In this document: one piece after another, positions 8,606-17,016 of the stretch
Numbering within the stretch: the stretch's first letter is position 1
Layout of the letters: the number at the start of each line of letters is the position of its first letter
Source of the DNA: SLHU01 sp009929975
GTDB taxonomy: Bacteria; Bacillota; Clostridia; Saccharofermentanales; UBA5734
Assembly (NCBI GenBank): GCA_040776905.1
Contig: JAXGZQ010000002.1
Span: 496,001-560,000 of the forward strand
DNA: 64,000 nt
Reading direction: 5' to 3'
Notes under the pieces: generated by a model
Databases searched by the model: none
What the model was told of the DNA's origin: nothing
Seen by the model: only the letters and a program-made list of their open reading frames with translations
Made by a program: the position numbers and the translations under genes

Positions 8606-10555
8606 TCACTCCGTTTTGTTCAGTTTTAAGACATTCAGCGCGGTTTCGGCGATTCCTTCAGGTTGAAGTTTCGCCAGCTGCAGCAGCTGGTCACGGCTTC
8701 CCTGGCAGAGCGGATGATCTTCAACCCCGAGGCAGGTCCCACGCAGGCCGGGAATCAGCTGATACAGAGCCGGCAGCGTATTGTGGCCAAGTCCGCCTTC
8801 GCAGACGGATTCCTCGATAAAGAGCACATGACGGGTTCTATCAGCCGAGACCGCCAGCCGCTTCAGGTCAACGGGCTTGGCACAACTGATCGCGATCACT
8901 TCAGCACTGATGTTCTGCTGATCAAGCAGGTCTGCGGCGGCCAGAGCCGGTCCGGCCATGGTTCCCAGCGCAAACAGTGAGATATCAATTCCACGGCGCA
9001 GGCAGCGGGCCTGTTGAATCGGCAGCCGATCCGGCAGATCGGCAATCGCCCGCGGCAAGGTGCCCTGCTCAATCTCCTGCAGCGGCAGTGGCAGCGTCTG
9101 GGGCCATTCACCGCCACGCGGATAGCGGATCGCCATCGGTCCGGGGCTCGGATCCGCCAGAATCGAATCCATCTGCTCACGCAGCTGAGCGAAATCCGCC
9201 GGACAATAGATCTGCAGCCCCGGCAGCGGCAGCAGCAGGCTCAAATCATAGATTCCCTGATGGGTCTCCCCATCTTCACCGACAATTCCGGCACGGTCAA
9301 CCATCAGAAGCACCGGCAGGCATTGCAGACAAACATCGTGCAGCAGCTGATCATAGGCGCGCTGCAGGAAGGTTGAATAAAGCGTGATGACCGGACGCAT
9401 GCCGCCAGCCGCCAAGCCTGCGGCCAGGGTCATCGCATGCTGTTCGGCAATACCGACATCATAGAATCTGGCTGGATAGGCTGAAGCAAAAGAACTCAGA
9501 CCGGTTCCTGCTGTCATCGCGGCAGAGATCGCGCAGATCTGCGTCTGTCTGGCTGCTATGCGGGTCAGGTGCTGGCCGAAAACTTCAGAGAAAGACAGTT
9601 TTTTCGGATTAGTCGAATGACCGTTCACCACTCCGTTTTCAATCACAAACGGGGCGACTCCGTGGTAAAGATCGGGTGATTCTTCGGCAAATTTATAACC
9701 TTTCCCCTTCTGGGTCAGGACATGCAGCAGAATCGGACCTTTCTGTTCACGGATCACCCGCAGATGGTCCTCCATCGATTCAATATCATGGCCATCAATC
9801 GGGCCATAGTATTTGAAACCCAGTTGTTCAAACAAAATACCCTGTTGCTGCAAAGCCAGACGGGTGGTTCGCTTGAACAGAAGCATCATCCGGTAGAATG
9901 GCCGGCCGATCAGGGGAATTCGATTCATGATCCTTTCGATCCGGTTTTTTGTCTTGATATACAGGGTTGAAATGCGCAGGTTTTCCAGATGACGGGATAA
10001 GCCGCCGACATTCGGGCTGATCGACATCTGGTTGTCATTGAGAATCACAATCAGGTTCTCACCAGACTGGCCGGCATCATTCATGGCCTCAAACGACATC
10101 CCGCCGGTCAGCGCGCCGTCACCGATCACCGCGATCGCGTGAGCGGCCCGGTTGCGATGCTGCAATGCCCGGCTGAGACCGAGCGCGGCAGAGATGGATG
10201 TGCTGCTGTGGCCGGTATTGAAAAAATCAAAACAACTTTCTTCTTGTTTGGGAAAGCCGGACAAACCGCCCATCTGGCGCAGGGTGCAGAACTGGCCCTG
10301 CCGGCCGGTCAGGATTTTATACGTATAAGCCTGGTGACCGACATCGAAGACAATGCGGTCATGCTGAAAATCGAAGACTCGCAGCAGCGCGAGTGTTAAG
10401 TCGACAACCCCGAGATTAGAGGCCAGATGGCCGCCATTGGTCGACACTGTCTCGATGATCAGGCTGCGAATTTCCCCGGCCAGCTGCTCAAGCTCGCCGA
10501 TGCTCAGATCACGCAGCTTTTCCGGCTGATCGATTGTTGGCAAAATGTTTCCCAT
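8606..10555 (-). CDS. dxs: 1-deoxy-D-xylulose-5-phosphate synthase
   Basis: Thiamine-diphosphate enzyme that condenses pyruvate with glyceraldehyde 3-phosphate, the first step of the MEP isoprenoid pathway. The 649-aa protein shows HLASNLGVVDLTLAL, the diphosphate/Mg site GDGALTGGMSFEAMNDAG, the transketolase-like central domain with DVGIAEQHAMTLAAGLA, the DRAGIVGEDG segment and the C-terminal transketolase domain ending with the LGVEDH region. The ATG at 10555 has GGAG five or six bases upstream; sequence further upstream in frame belongs to ispA on the same strand and is not protein-like. It is 19 bases after ispA, so the isoprenoid genes form a unit. Confidence 0.96.
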   Translation of the reverse strand: MGNILPTIDQPEKLRDLSIGELEQLAGEIRSLIIETVSTNGGHLASNLGVVDLTLALLRVFDFQHDRIVFDVGHQAYTYKILTGRQGQFCTLRQMGGLSGFPKQEESCFDFFNTGHSSTSISAALGLSRALQHRNRAAHAIAVIGDGALTGGMSFEAMNDAGQSGENLIVILNDNQMSISPNVGGLSRHLENLRISTLYIKTKNRIERIMNRIPLIGRPFYRMMLLFKRTTRLALQQQGILFEQLGFKYYGPIDGHDIESMEDHLRVIREQKGPILLHVLTQKGKGYKFAEESPDLYHGVAPFVIENGVVNGHSTNPKKLSFSEVFGQHLTRIAARQTQICAISAAMTAGTGLSSFASAYPARFYDVGIAEQHAMTLAAGLAAGGMRPVITLYSTFLQRAYDQLLHDVCLQCLPVLLMVDRAGIVGEDGETHQGIYDLSLLLPLPGLQIYCPADFAQLREQMDSILADPSPGPMAIRYPRGGEWPQTLPLPLQEIEQGTLPRAIADLPDRLPIQQARCLRRGIDISLFALGTMAGPALAAADLLDQQNISAEVIAISCAKPVDLKRLAVSADRTRHVLFIEESVCEGGLGHNTLPALYQLIPGLRGTCLGVEDHPLCQGSRDQLLQLAKLQPEGIAETALNVLKLNKTE

Positions 10556-10574
10556 GATGACTCCAGTAGGGCGG

Positions 10575-11474
10575 TCAGAACATCCGCTGACGCAGATAAT
10601 CGACCAGCCCGGCGAAAAAATACGTTTTGCCCGGTCGGGCAGCGGCCAGGGCTTCGACCGCCAGACGAGCCTCGGACAGTGTCTGGTCCAGCAGTTGTCC
10701 GGCTTGTTCGAGGCCATACAGGCTGACGACCGTCGACTTGCTGTCTCTCTGGTCTTTCCCGATCGTCTTGCCGAGCTCAGCCTGATCGGCCAGAACATCC
10801 AGCATATCATCACGGATCTGAAAAGCAAACCCGATCGATTCGGCGAATTTGCGGATGATCGCCGTTTCTTCAGGAGAAATCTGCGCCAGACTGGCGGCCG
10901 CAAGCAAAGGGGCGGACAAGAGCGCTCCGGTCTTCTTCCGCTGCAGTCGTTTCAGTTCATCCGCCGTGATGACGTTGCCCTCAGCCGCCAGATCGAGCGA
11001 TTGTCCGGCAATCATACCACTGCCGCCGGCTGCCGTCATGATCTCCAGACCGGCCCTGGCCGCCCGCGATCCTTGTTCAACGGCAGCTTCGAGTAGAATT
11101 TCAGCCGCCCGGTTCAGCAGCAGGTCGCCGGCCAGAATCGCCATTGCCTCACCGTACACCACATGGGCGGTCGGACGGCCACGGCGTAATTCATCATTAT
11201 CCATACTGGGCAGATCATCATGGACCAGGGAGTAGGTATGAATCATTTCAATCGCACAGGCATAAGGCATCATCACCGTTTCAGACAATCCGAACAATTC
11301 GCCGGCCGCCAGTGCCAGAACAGGCCGCAGGCGTTTTCCTCCGGCCAGAAGACTGTAGCGGGCCGCCTGAGTCACATGCCCGCCTTCACGGTCCTCGACC
11401 GGCGGCAGACAGTCAGGCAGCCGCGCCTCAATCAGCTGCTGCCAGTATGACATCTTTTCGTTAAAATCAGTCAT
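10575..11474 (-). CDS. ispA: Polyprenyl (farnesyl) diphosphate synthase IspA
   Basis: Chain-elongating prenyltransferase that makes farnesyl (C15) diphosphate from IPP and allylic diphosphates. The 299-aa protein has GGKRLRPVL (IPP binding), the first aspartate-rich motif DDLPSMDND, and the second, RDDMLD, with the Phe/Gln-rich helix before it (GFAFQIRDD). These place it among short-chain trans-prenyltransferases; product length is inferred from context with dxs and xseAB. The start overlaps the xseB stop by eight bases and uses GAGAAGGG as ribosome-binding site. Confidence 0.94.
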   Translation of the reverse strand: MTDFNEKMSYWQQLIEARLPDCLPPVEDREGGHVTQAARYSLLAGGKRLRPVLALAAGELFGLSETVMMPYACAIEMIHTYSLVHDDLPSMDNDELRRGRPTAHVVYGEAMAILAGDLLLNRAAEILLEAAVEQGSRAARAGLEIMTAAGGSGMIAGQSLDLAAEGNVITADELKRLQRKKTGALLSAPLLAAASLAQISPEETAIIRKFAESIGFAFQIRDDMLDVLADQAELGKTIGKDQRDSKSTVVSLYGLEQAGQLLDQTLSEARLAVEALAAARPGKTYFFAGLVDYLRQRMF

Positions 11475-11766
11475 CGCCCTTCTCTCCCAATTCTGCCTCG
11501 ACGATCTGGCCATCTGCCTGCTCGATCAGTTGGGTAATCCGGGCTTCGATCTCATTGAGACGGGTCGTACAGATCTTAGCCAGATTCATGCCTTTCTGGA
11601 ACAATTCAACTGACTGTTCCAGCGACAGTTCGCCTGATTCAAGACGATGAACGATCACTTCGAGCTCAGCGGTCGCTTTTTCATAACTGAGCCCGGTTTC
11701 CTTTTCAGGCTGACCGGCATCTGCCGGCTGATCAATGGTTTGACCAATGTTATTATTCTGCGTCAT
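11467..11766 (-). CDS. xseB: Exodeoxyribonuclease VII small subunit
   Basis: Small subunit of exonuclease VII, which binds XseA and allows degradation of single-stranded DNA from both ends. The 99-aa protein has the family core (LSYEKATAELEVIVHRLESG, followed by the helical ELFQKGM segment) and a low-complexity N-terminal 25 residues. The ATG (11766) follows AGGAGG. The gene overlaps xseA by 14 bases and ispA by 8 bases. Confidence 0.93.
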   Translation of the reverse strand: MTQNNNIGQTIDQPADAGQPEKETGLSYEKATAELEVIVHRLESGELSLEQSVELFQKGMNLAKICTTRLNEIEARITQLIEQADGQIVEAELGEKGDD

Positions 11767-12979
11767 GGATGATCCTCCTGTCCCTGACCTGACGTACCTG
11801 GCAGTCAAGAACACCGTCACTGAGCCAGACATCAATCAGGTCACCGGAATTTATCAGGGCCGTCGACTTGATCGTACGGCCGTCATGTGCGGATTGAACA
11901 AGGCCGTAGCCACGGCTGAGCACTTTGAGTGGACTGAGCGCGTCCAGCTGATGAGCCAGAATCGCCAGTTGCTGCTGATGGCGGTTCAAATGCAGCCGGC
12001 TGCTCTGATGCAGTCGGCGGTACAACTGGTCAAGATCCATCCGTTCACGTTCGAACCGCTCCAGTGGTTGACGGAACACACGGTTTTCCGTCATGTGCCG
12101 CAGGTGCTGACGCTGCCATGTCAACTGCTGCTTCAGCGCTCTAGCCAGACGACGGGTCTGGTCGTCGATCGCCCGCAGCGCTTCGCTTTTAACCGGCATG
12201 GCCAGTTCTGCCGCGGCTGATGGAGTAGGCGCCCGCATATCCGCGACGAAATCGCAGATTGTGAAATCTGTTTCATGCCCGACCGCTGAAATGACCGGGA
12301 TCTGAGACGCCGCAACCGCGCGCGCGACGATTTCCTCATTGAAAGCCCACAGATCCTCAATGGATCCACCGCCTCGTCCGACAATCAGGACATCCGCCTC
12401 TCCCCGTTTGTTGAAACGCTCAATCGCGGTCGCGATGGCCGGAGCCGCATCCGGTCCCTGAACCGGTACGGGAATCAACTGAAGTCTGAAATTTTCGAAA
12501 CGCCGCCCCAGCACCTGGATGATATCACGAATAACGGCACCGGATGACGATGTCGCGACACCGATCAGGTGAGGCAGCCGGGGAATCGGTTTTTTCCGGT
12601 CCGCAGCGAAAAGGCCTTCCTGTTCAAGCTTTTTCTTCAATTGTTCAAAGGCAAGATGCAGATCACCCTGGCCATCGGAGACCATATCACTGACATAGAG
12701 CTGGAAACGCCCGTCACGGTCATAGAGTCCCGCTTTGGCCGTCGCGATGACCTGGTCTCCATTGGCCGGCCGATAGCGCAGCCGCTGTGCCTGGCCGCGG
12801 AACATGACGCAGCTGACTGATGCCTGCTCATCTTTCAGGGAAAAATACAAATGACCGGATGGATAGGCCCGAAAGCCGGATATTTCGCCTCTGACCATGA
12901 CGGGATTGAGATGAGCGTCCTGCTCAAGCAGCCGGCTGACATAGCGATTCAGCTGAGCGACTGAGATCGGCTGACTCAT
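11753..12979 (-). CDS. xseA: Exodeoxyribonuclease VII large subunit
   Basis: Catalytic subunit of exonuclease VII. The 408-aa protein has an N-terminal OB fold (residues 1-100, with VRGEISGF and SGHLYFSLKD), the catalytic middle containing the family motif GRGGGSIEDLWAFNEE and SAVGHETDFTICDFVADMRA, a long helical region (residues about 250-350) and a C-terminal strand with LSRGYGLV. Length is normal. It overlaps nusB by four bases at the start (ATGA). Confidence 0.96.
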   Translation of the reverse strand: MSQPISVAQLNRYVSRLLEQDAHLNPVMVRGEISGFRAYPSGHLYFSLKDEQASVSCVMFRGQAQRLRYRPANGDQVIATAKAGLYDRDGRFQLYVSDMVSDGQGDLHLAFEQLKKKLEQEGLFAADRKKPIPRLPHLIGVATSSSGAVIRDIIQVLGRRFENFRLQLIPVPVQGPDAAPAIATAIERFNKRGEADVLIVGRGGGSIEDLWAFNEEIVARAVAASQIPVISAVGHETDFTICDFVADMRAPTPSAAAELAMPVKSEALRAIDDQTRRLARALKQQLTWQRQHLRHMTENRVFRQPLERFERERMDLDQLYRRLHQSSRLHLNRHQQQLAILAHQLDALSPLKVLSRGYGLVQSAHDGRTIKSTALINSGDLIDVWLSDGVLDCQVRQVRDRRIIHDAE

Positions 12980-13380
12980 TTCATGGCCTCCTGGCTGATC
13001 CGTCCGAGCACCGCGTTGATATATGAGCGTGATTCTTCACTGCTGTATTTTTTCGCCAGCAGGACAGCCTCGGAAATAGCGACATTATCAGGGACCGCTT
13101 CAACAAAGCGCATTTCATAGACAGCCAGACGAAGAATCGATAAATCAATTCTGGGCAGGCGATCTTTTGTCCAGCGTTTGAGCAGCGGTTCAAAGATCGC
13201 GTCCAGCGTCTCCAGGTGGCCGCGGACGCCGCGCACCAGTTCAGAGAAATAGTCCGTATCTCCCGGTTTGATTTCCTGAGTGTCGATAAACGCCGTCAGC
13301 TGATCCTCCAGCGCGCCTTTCTGGATTTCCAGCTGGTATAACAGCATGAATGCTTTTTCTCGTGCGTCGCGTCGACTCAT
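12976..13380 (-). CDS. nusB: Transcription antitermination factor NusB
   Basis: RNA-binding all-helical protein that joins NusE (S10) on boxA in rRNA antitermination. The 134-aa protein begins with the typical RRDAREKAFMLLYQLE and has the C-terminal VAISEAVLLAKKYS and YINAVLGRI segments. It lies 12 bases downstream of the DUF2273-like gene and overlaps xseA by four bases, the conserved asp23-nusB-xseA context. folD, which lies between nusB and xseA in Bacillus subtilis, is absent. Confidence 0.95.
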   Translation of the reverse strand: MSRRDAREKAFMLLYQLEIQKGALEDQLTAFIDTQEIKPGDTDYFSELVRGVRGHLETLDAIFEPLLKRWTKDRLPRIDLSILRLAVYEMRFVEAVPDNVAISEAVLLAKKYSSEESRSYINAVLGRISQEAMK

Positions 13381-13392
13381 AATGTCTCCTGT

Positions 13393-13629
13393 TCAGCGGA
13401 ACTTGCCCGGAGGCAATAATTTATCCAGCCAGCCGCGGATCGTCTCCCGATCACTGAAATAACGGCTGCCCAGAAAATAACCAAGACCTGTCATCAGCAG
13501 AATGAACAGTGTCTGAAAAAATCCGAATATAACGAGCGATAAGGCCAGCAGCAGGCCGATGACCGCCCCGGTCACACCGGGATGTCGATCCTTGAAGTGT
13601 TCACTGAGCTGCTGCCAGAACCGTTTCAT
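13393..13629 (-). CDS. Small DUF2273-like membrane protein of the Asp23/AmaP module
   Basis: A 78-aa protein: a short charged N-terminus (residues 1-20), two adjacent hydrophobic segments (about 23-40 and 41-58, the second ending in GLGYFLGSRYF) and a charged tail with a WLDKLLP motif. Small two-helix proteins of this kind (DUF2273) accompany Asp23 and AmaP in Firmicutes. Its ATG lies one base after the amaP stop region, with only a weak GAG as ribosome-binding site, so it probably depends on coupling to amaP. The function is unknown; a role in cell-envelope stress with AmaP is inferred from its neighbours. Confidence 0.85.
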   Translation of the reverse strand: MKRFWQQLSEHFKDRHPGVTGAVIGLLLALSLVIFGFFQTLFILLMTGLGYFLGSRYFSDRETIRGWLDKLLPPGKFR

Positions 13630-13630
13630 C

Positions 13631-14182
13631 TCAGCGCTCAATTCTGGCTGAAATCGCTTCAACCCGGCTGACCCGGACAATGACCTGGGCGACTTCAATC
13701 CCTGTATACCGTTCAATGTCCTTCTTGACCCGGTCCTGCACACGAACCATCATGGCCGGAACTTCCACATCAGAATACAGGACGGTTGTCAAAACCAGAC
13801 GCAGTTTGCCGCCTTTATAAGGCAGCGCGCGGGCCCTTGCCTGCTTGATGCCACCTTGTGCTGAACGGGCCGCGTTGAGCGCGATGCTTTCAATGGCATC
13901 AACGCCGATGTCGATGCTGCCGATTTCAGTCGACCGGATCCGGGTCCGGCGCAGACGGCCGGTCATGATCCCATAGACCATGGCACCGACACAAAGAACC
14001 AGAACCGCGATCCAGAATATCACCATGGTCAGGCGGATCGAGGCCTGTTCCGTCATCCGGGTGAGCAGAAGAATCATGCCGCTGAGCACATCGGCATTCA
14101 GGAGCATCAGCAGAAAGACGACAGAAAAGACAGCGGCGGCAAAAGAAAACAGTATCAGAATCACACGGATCAGACCATTCAT
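13631..14182 (-). CDS. amaP: Alkaline shock response membrane anchor protein AmaP
   Basis: Membrane anchor for Asp23-family proteins. The 183-aa protein has two hydrophobic helices (residues about 4-27 and 47-72) followed by a cytoplasmic Asp23-like domain with YKGGKLRLVLTTVLYSDV and a KDIERYTGIEVAQVIVRV segment. The latter mirrors the end of the neighbouring Asp23-like protein (VEKYTGLTVEAVNVHV), supporting shared ancestry. It overlaps the Asp23 gene by four bases and the DUF2273 gene follows one base after. Clear family assignment; the exact cellular role is inferred. Confidence 0.88.
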   Translation of the reverse strand: MNGLIRVILILFSFAAAVFSVVFLLMLLNADVLSGMILLLTRMTEQASIRLTMVIFWIAVLVLCVGAMVYGIMTGRLRRTRIRSTEIGSIDIGVDAIESIALNAARSAQGGIKQARARALPYKGGKLRLVLTTVLYSDVEVPAMMVRVQDRVKKDIERYTGIEVAQVIVRVSRVEAISARIER

Positions 14183-14565
14183 GCTGTTTGACCTGCCTCT
14201 CTGGCGACAACGCCCTTGACATGCACATTGACCGCTTCCACGGTCAGACCGGTGTACTTCTCAACATCGGCCTTGACCCGTTCCTGGATCTGCCAGGCGA
14301 CTTCAGGAATCATCTGTCCGTAGAAAACGACGGGATACACCGTAACCGTCACGGAGGTGTCCCGTTCACTTTGGAACATCACACGCACGCCGCTGCCTTC
14401 ATGAAGCAGGCCGGCCGCCTCTTTCAGGGACGTGACACTGCCGCTGTCCAGTGACGCCACACCCTCCGCCTGCAGCGCCGCTTCCGCCGCGTACTGGGCG
14501 ATGAAGCCGCGGGCCATGGTCCGCTCGCCCTTGATCGATGACTGATGGTACCCTTCAGCCGCCAT
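14179..14565 (-). CDS. Asp23/Gls24 family envelope stress response protein
   Basis: A 128-aa soluble protein with the Asp23 pattern: an acidic and small-residue N-terminus, a DTSVTVTVYPVVFYGQ strand region and a C-terminal VKADVEKYTGLTVEAVNVHV motif. In Bacillus the equivalent YqhY lies just before nusB and affects lipid metabolism; in Staphylococcus Asp23 binds AmaP at the membrane. It starts four bases after the efp stop with no clear ribosome-binding site. A second ATG 16 codons later (MARGFIAQ), behind AAGGGCGAG, may be the true start. Confidence 0.85.
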   Translation of the reverse strand: MAAEGYHQSSIKGERTMARGFIAQYAAEAALQAEGVASLDSGSVTSLKEAAGLLHEGSGVRVMFQSERDTSVTVTVYPVVFYGQMIPEVAWQIQERVKADVEKYTGLTVEAVNVHVKGVVAREAGQTA

Positions 14566-14569
14566 GATA

Positions 14570-15127
14570 TCAGGCCCGTTCCATGTACTCGCCGGTGCGT
14601 GTATCAATGCGGACCCGATCGCCCTGGTTGACGAACAGGGGGACGCGGATGGTCGCGCCGGTTTCCACTGTCGCTGTCTTCGTCGCGTTCTGGGCCGTAT
14701 CACCCTTGACGCCCGGCTCACATTCTGTTATTTCGAGTTCAACGAAAATCGGCGGCTCAATGCCGAAAACTTCCCCTTTATACAGCAGAACACGGCAATT
14801 CATATTCTCCTTGAGGAATTTCAGTGTATCCCCAAGCGTGTCAGCCGAGAACGGCAGCTGTTCATAGGTATTGACATCCATGAAATAATACAGTTCACCG
14901 TCATTATACAGATAGGTCATGTCATTACGGTCCAACTGGGCCCGTTCAAATTTCTCGTTCGGGTTGAATGTACGCTCAACGGTACTTCCCGTTTTTATAT
15001 TACGATATTTGGTCCGCACGAAAGCGGCACCCTTACCAGGTTTGACATGCTGAAACTCAACCACCTGAAACACCTGTCCATCCATTTCAAAGGTGATACC
15101 ATTACGAAACTCACCAGCACTGATCAT
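14570..15127 (-). CDS. efp: Elongation factor P
   Basis: Binds stalled ribosomes and promotes peptide-bond formation at polyproline stretches. The 185-aa protein has the three OB-like domains: MISAGEFRNGITFEMDG at the start, the PGKGAAFVR loop carrying the conserved Lys, and the C-terminal GDRVRIDTRTGEYMER. The unusual Glu/Asp-rich start and full length fit the family. No modification genes (epmAB type) are nearby. A promoter lies upstream at 15177-15205. The next gene downstream is asp23-like, not the spoIIIA operon seen in sporulating Bacillus. Confidence 0.96.
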   Translation of the reverse strand: MISAGEFRNGITFEMDGQVFQVVEFQHVKPGKGAAFVRTKYRNIKTGSTVERTFNPNEKFERAQLDRNDMTYLYNDGELYYFMDVNTYEQLPFSADTLGDTLKFLKENMNCRVLLYKGEVFGIEPPIFVELEITECEPGVKGDTAQNATKTATVETGATIRVPLFVNQGDRVRIDTRTGEYMERA

Positions 15128-15176
15128 AGATTATCCTCCAATACCATTCGCAGCCAACAGGCAAAAATTCTATCCT

Positions 15177-15205
15177 ATTCTATTCGATTCCGATGATCAA
15201 GGCAA
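15177..15205 (-). promoter_or_regulatory. Promoter upstream of efp
   Basis: Reverse-strand TTGCCT (15200-15205), a 17-base spacer and TAGAAT (15177-15182). It lies in the 98-base gap between the peptidase gene and efp and would drive efp and the downstream asp23-nusB-xse-dxs run. Confidence 0.55.
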
Positions 15206-15225
15206 GCCCTGATCCGGTCTTGCGG

Positions 15226-16341
15226 TCAGCCCAGGACCAGCAGACTTTTATCAAAGCGGTTGAATGAACGGCAGCCATCCGGCAGGACGACCGCCATATC
15301 CTCAATCCGGACGCCCATGCGGCCGCTGAGATAGATACCGGGCTCCACGGTAACAATCTGACCTGCGGCCAGAGGCTGCTGCCAGGTTCGGGACAGACGC
15401 GGAGCTTCATGAATGGCCAGACCGACACCATGGCCGAGTCCATGGCCGAATTGAGGGCCATAACCGGCCGCCTCGATCATGCCGCGGGCGACCTGATCCA
15501 GTTCAGCCCCTGTCTTGCCGGCCCGGATCGCCGCCAGCGCTTCGAGGTGGGCCTTCAGCACCAGATCATAAATCATCCGGTCATGTTCACTGACAGAACC
15601 GACAAAAAAGGTCCGGGTCATGTCGGACATATAGCCCTGATACTGACAGCCGAAATCAATCACGACCGCGTCGCCTTCCGCCAGGCAGCGGTCTGATGCC
15701 AGTCCGTGCGGCAGCGCGCTGCGGGGGCCTGTAGCGACAATCGTCGCGAACGATGGGCCCTCGGCACCACGTTCACGCATCCCCTGCTCCAGGGCGGCCG
15801 CGATACGAACTTCAGTCGTACCGGCGCGAATCAGCGCCATGACATCAGCCAGCGCCGCTTCGGCGATATCCGTCGCCTGCTGCATCAGGCGCAGTTCCTC
15901 TTCATCCTTGACGGAACGAATGTCCGCCAGCTGGTTGTCGAACGAAACCAGCTCCATTCCGGGCCGCATGCTGAGCAGCTGCTGTGACAGCCGATACGTC
16001 AGATCATCCGCCTCAATCGCCAGCCGCTTCACTTTTTCCTGTTCAAACAGCGGCTGCAGCGCGGATTCGCGGTCAATCGTATTGTCGATCAGCTGAACAT
16101 GAGGGCTCTGACGTCCGACTTGTTCCAGATAGCGGAAATCAGTCAGAATCCAGGCCTGTTCCCGGCCGATCAGCAAGAAGGATTCTGTTCCGGCAAAATG
16201 ACTGTAGTAACGGGTATTCTCGCGACTCACAATCAGCAGGGCATCCGCGTTGATTTCCGCGAGCCGTTTCTGCACGGTCCGGACACGGTTTTGCCCATGT
16301 GACAAGACAGTCTGTGAACGGTTATCTTGAGTCTCAGTCAT
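15226..16341 (-). CDS. M24B family Xaa-Pro aminopeptidase/dipeptidase
   Basis: Cytoplasmic dinuclear-metal peptidase that removes N-terminal residues before proline. The 371-aa protein has a creatinase-like N-terminal domain (residues 1-125) and a pita-bread catalytic domain whose metal ligands are visible: the Asp pair in VVIDFGCQYQGYMSDMTRTF, His in HGLGHGVGLAIHE, Glu in VEPGIY and Glu in GVRIEDM. The ATG at 16341 has GGAGG seven bases upstream. It overlaps yqeG by eight bases and precedes efp, as yqhT does in B. subtilis. Confidence 0.92.
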   Translation of the reverse strand: MTETQDNRSQTVLSHGQNRVRTVQKRLAEINADALLIVSRENTRYYSHFAGTESFLLIGREQAWILTDFRYLEQVGRQSPHVQLIDNTIDRESALQPLFEQEKVKRLAIEADDLTYRLSQQLLSMRPGMELVSFDNQLADIRSVKDEEELRLMQQATDIAEAALADVMALIRAGTTEVRIAAALEQGMRERGAEGPSFATIVATGPRSALPHGLASDRCLAEGDAVVIDFGCQYQGYMSDMTRTFFVGSVSEHDRMIYDLVLKAHLEALAAIRAGKTGAELDQVARGMIEAAGYGPQFGHGLGHGVGLAIHEAPRLSRTWQQPLAAGQIVTVEPGIYLSGRMGVRIEDMAVVLPDGCRSFNRFDKSLLVLG

Positions 16342-16894
16342 CAATTTCCCTCCATTTTTCCGCAGCCGCTCCGTTTCCAACCGAGACGCGGCAAAGATGA
16401 AAACGGTGGAACAGCGGTTTTTCCAGCCATCGCTTTATCCGGATATTCCAGGCTTCTTCCTTAAAGCGCGGTTCGACAAGAATCGCCAGACAGCCGGAGC
16501 GGCGGGCACACCAGATATCCGTCAAGAGCTGATCCCCCGCCAGAAATGTCTGTTCCTCAGTAAAGCCGGTCGCTTCACAGGCCTTGCGTACCCCGCGTCG
16601 ATTGGGCTTGCCTGCCATCGCGATGACTGGAATCCCCAGTGACCGGGCATAGGCCTCGCCGCGTTTGCGGGCCGCGTTGGTGATGATCCAGCAGGTCATG
16701 CCTGCGTTGTGTATCCGCTCGACACATAGCCGGGCATAGTCGTCGGCCTCATACGAGCCATGGGCCGACAAGGTATTGTCCAGATCCAGCAGCGCCAGTC
16801 GATAGCCCCGGCGGTACAGTCCGGCAAACTGAATTCGATCCAGGCCCGCGTAGCAGGCGTCAGGTTTAAAGTTCTCTTCGATTATATGTCTCAT
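16334..16894 (-). CDS. yqeG: YqeG family HAD IIIA-type phosphatase
   Basis: Small HAD-fold phosphatase of the YqeG family; the physiological substrate is not established. The 186-aa protein shows motif I in LLDLDNTLSAHG (nucleophile Asp), motif II in WIITNA, a Lys in MAGKPNRRG and the acidic motif in AGDQLLTDIWCARRSG. Length and N-terminus (FKPDACYAGLDRIQ) match the family, so the ATG at 16894 appears right. There is no ribosome-binding site before it, and a promoter -10 box sits only seven bases upstream, which suggests a leaderless message. Overlaps the peptidase gene by eight bases. Confidence 0.9.
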   Translation of the reverse strand: MRHIIEENFKPDACYAGLDRIQFAGLYRRGYRLALLDLDNTLSAHGSYEADDYARLCVERIHNAGMTCWIITNAARKRGEAYARSLGIPVIAMAGKPNRRGVRKACEATGFTEEQTFLAGDQLLTDIWCARRSGCLAILVEPRFKEEAWNIRIKRWLEKPLFHRFHLCRVSVGNGAAAEKWREIDD

Positions 16895-16901
16895 AACTTA
16901 A

Positions 16902-16930
16902 AGTATCCTTGTTTTTTGCTGTTTCGTCAA
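16902..16930 (-). promoter_or_regulatory. Promoter of yqeG placed for a leaderless transcript
   Basis: Reverse-strand TTGACG (16925-16930), a 17-base spacer and GATACT (16902-16907). The yqeG ATG begins at 16894, so the expected start of transcription nearly coincides with the start codon. Confidence 0.6.
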
Positions 16931-16961
16931 TCGCCAGACCGGCAGTCGCGGGCTCGATTGA

Positions 16962-16990
16962 TTGAAATGTGCGTGCTGCTTGTCTATAAT
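16962..16990 (+). promoter_or_regulatory. Promoter of lysC
   Basis: TTGAAA (16962-16967), a 17-base spacer and TATAAT (16985-16990). The leader to the ATG at 17017 is only about 20 bases, so there is no room for a lysine riboswitch. Confidence 0.8.
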
Positions 16991-17016
16991 TGGAGTGTTC
17001 AGTGAGGAGGGTTTCA

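Noticed and set aside
16991..17016. A lysine riboswitch before lysC
   Set aside because: The promoter lies only about 30 bases before the start codon; there is no space for the aptamer.
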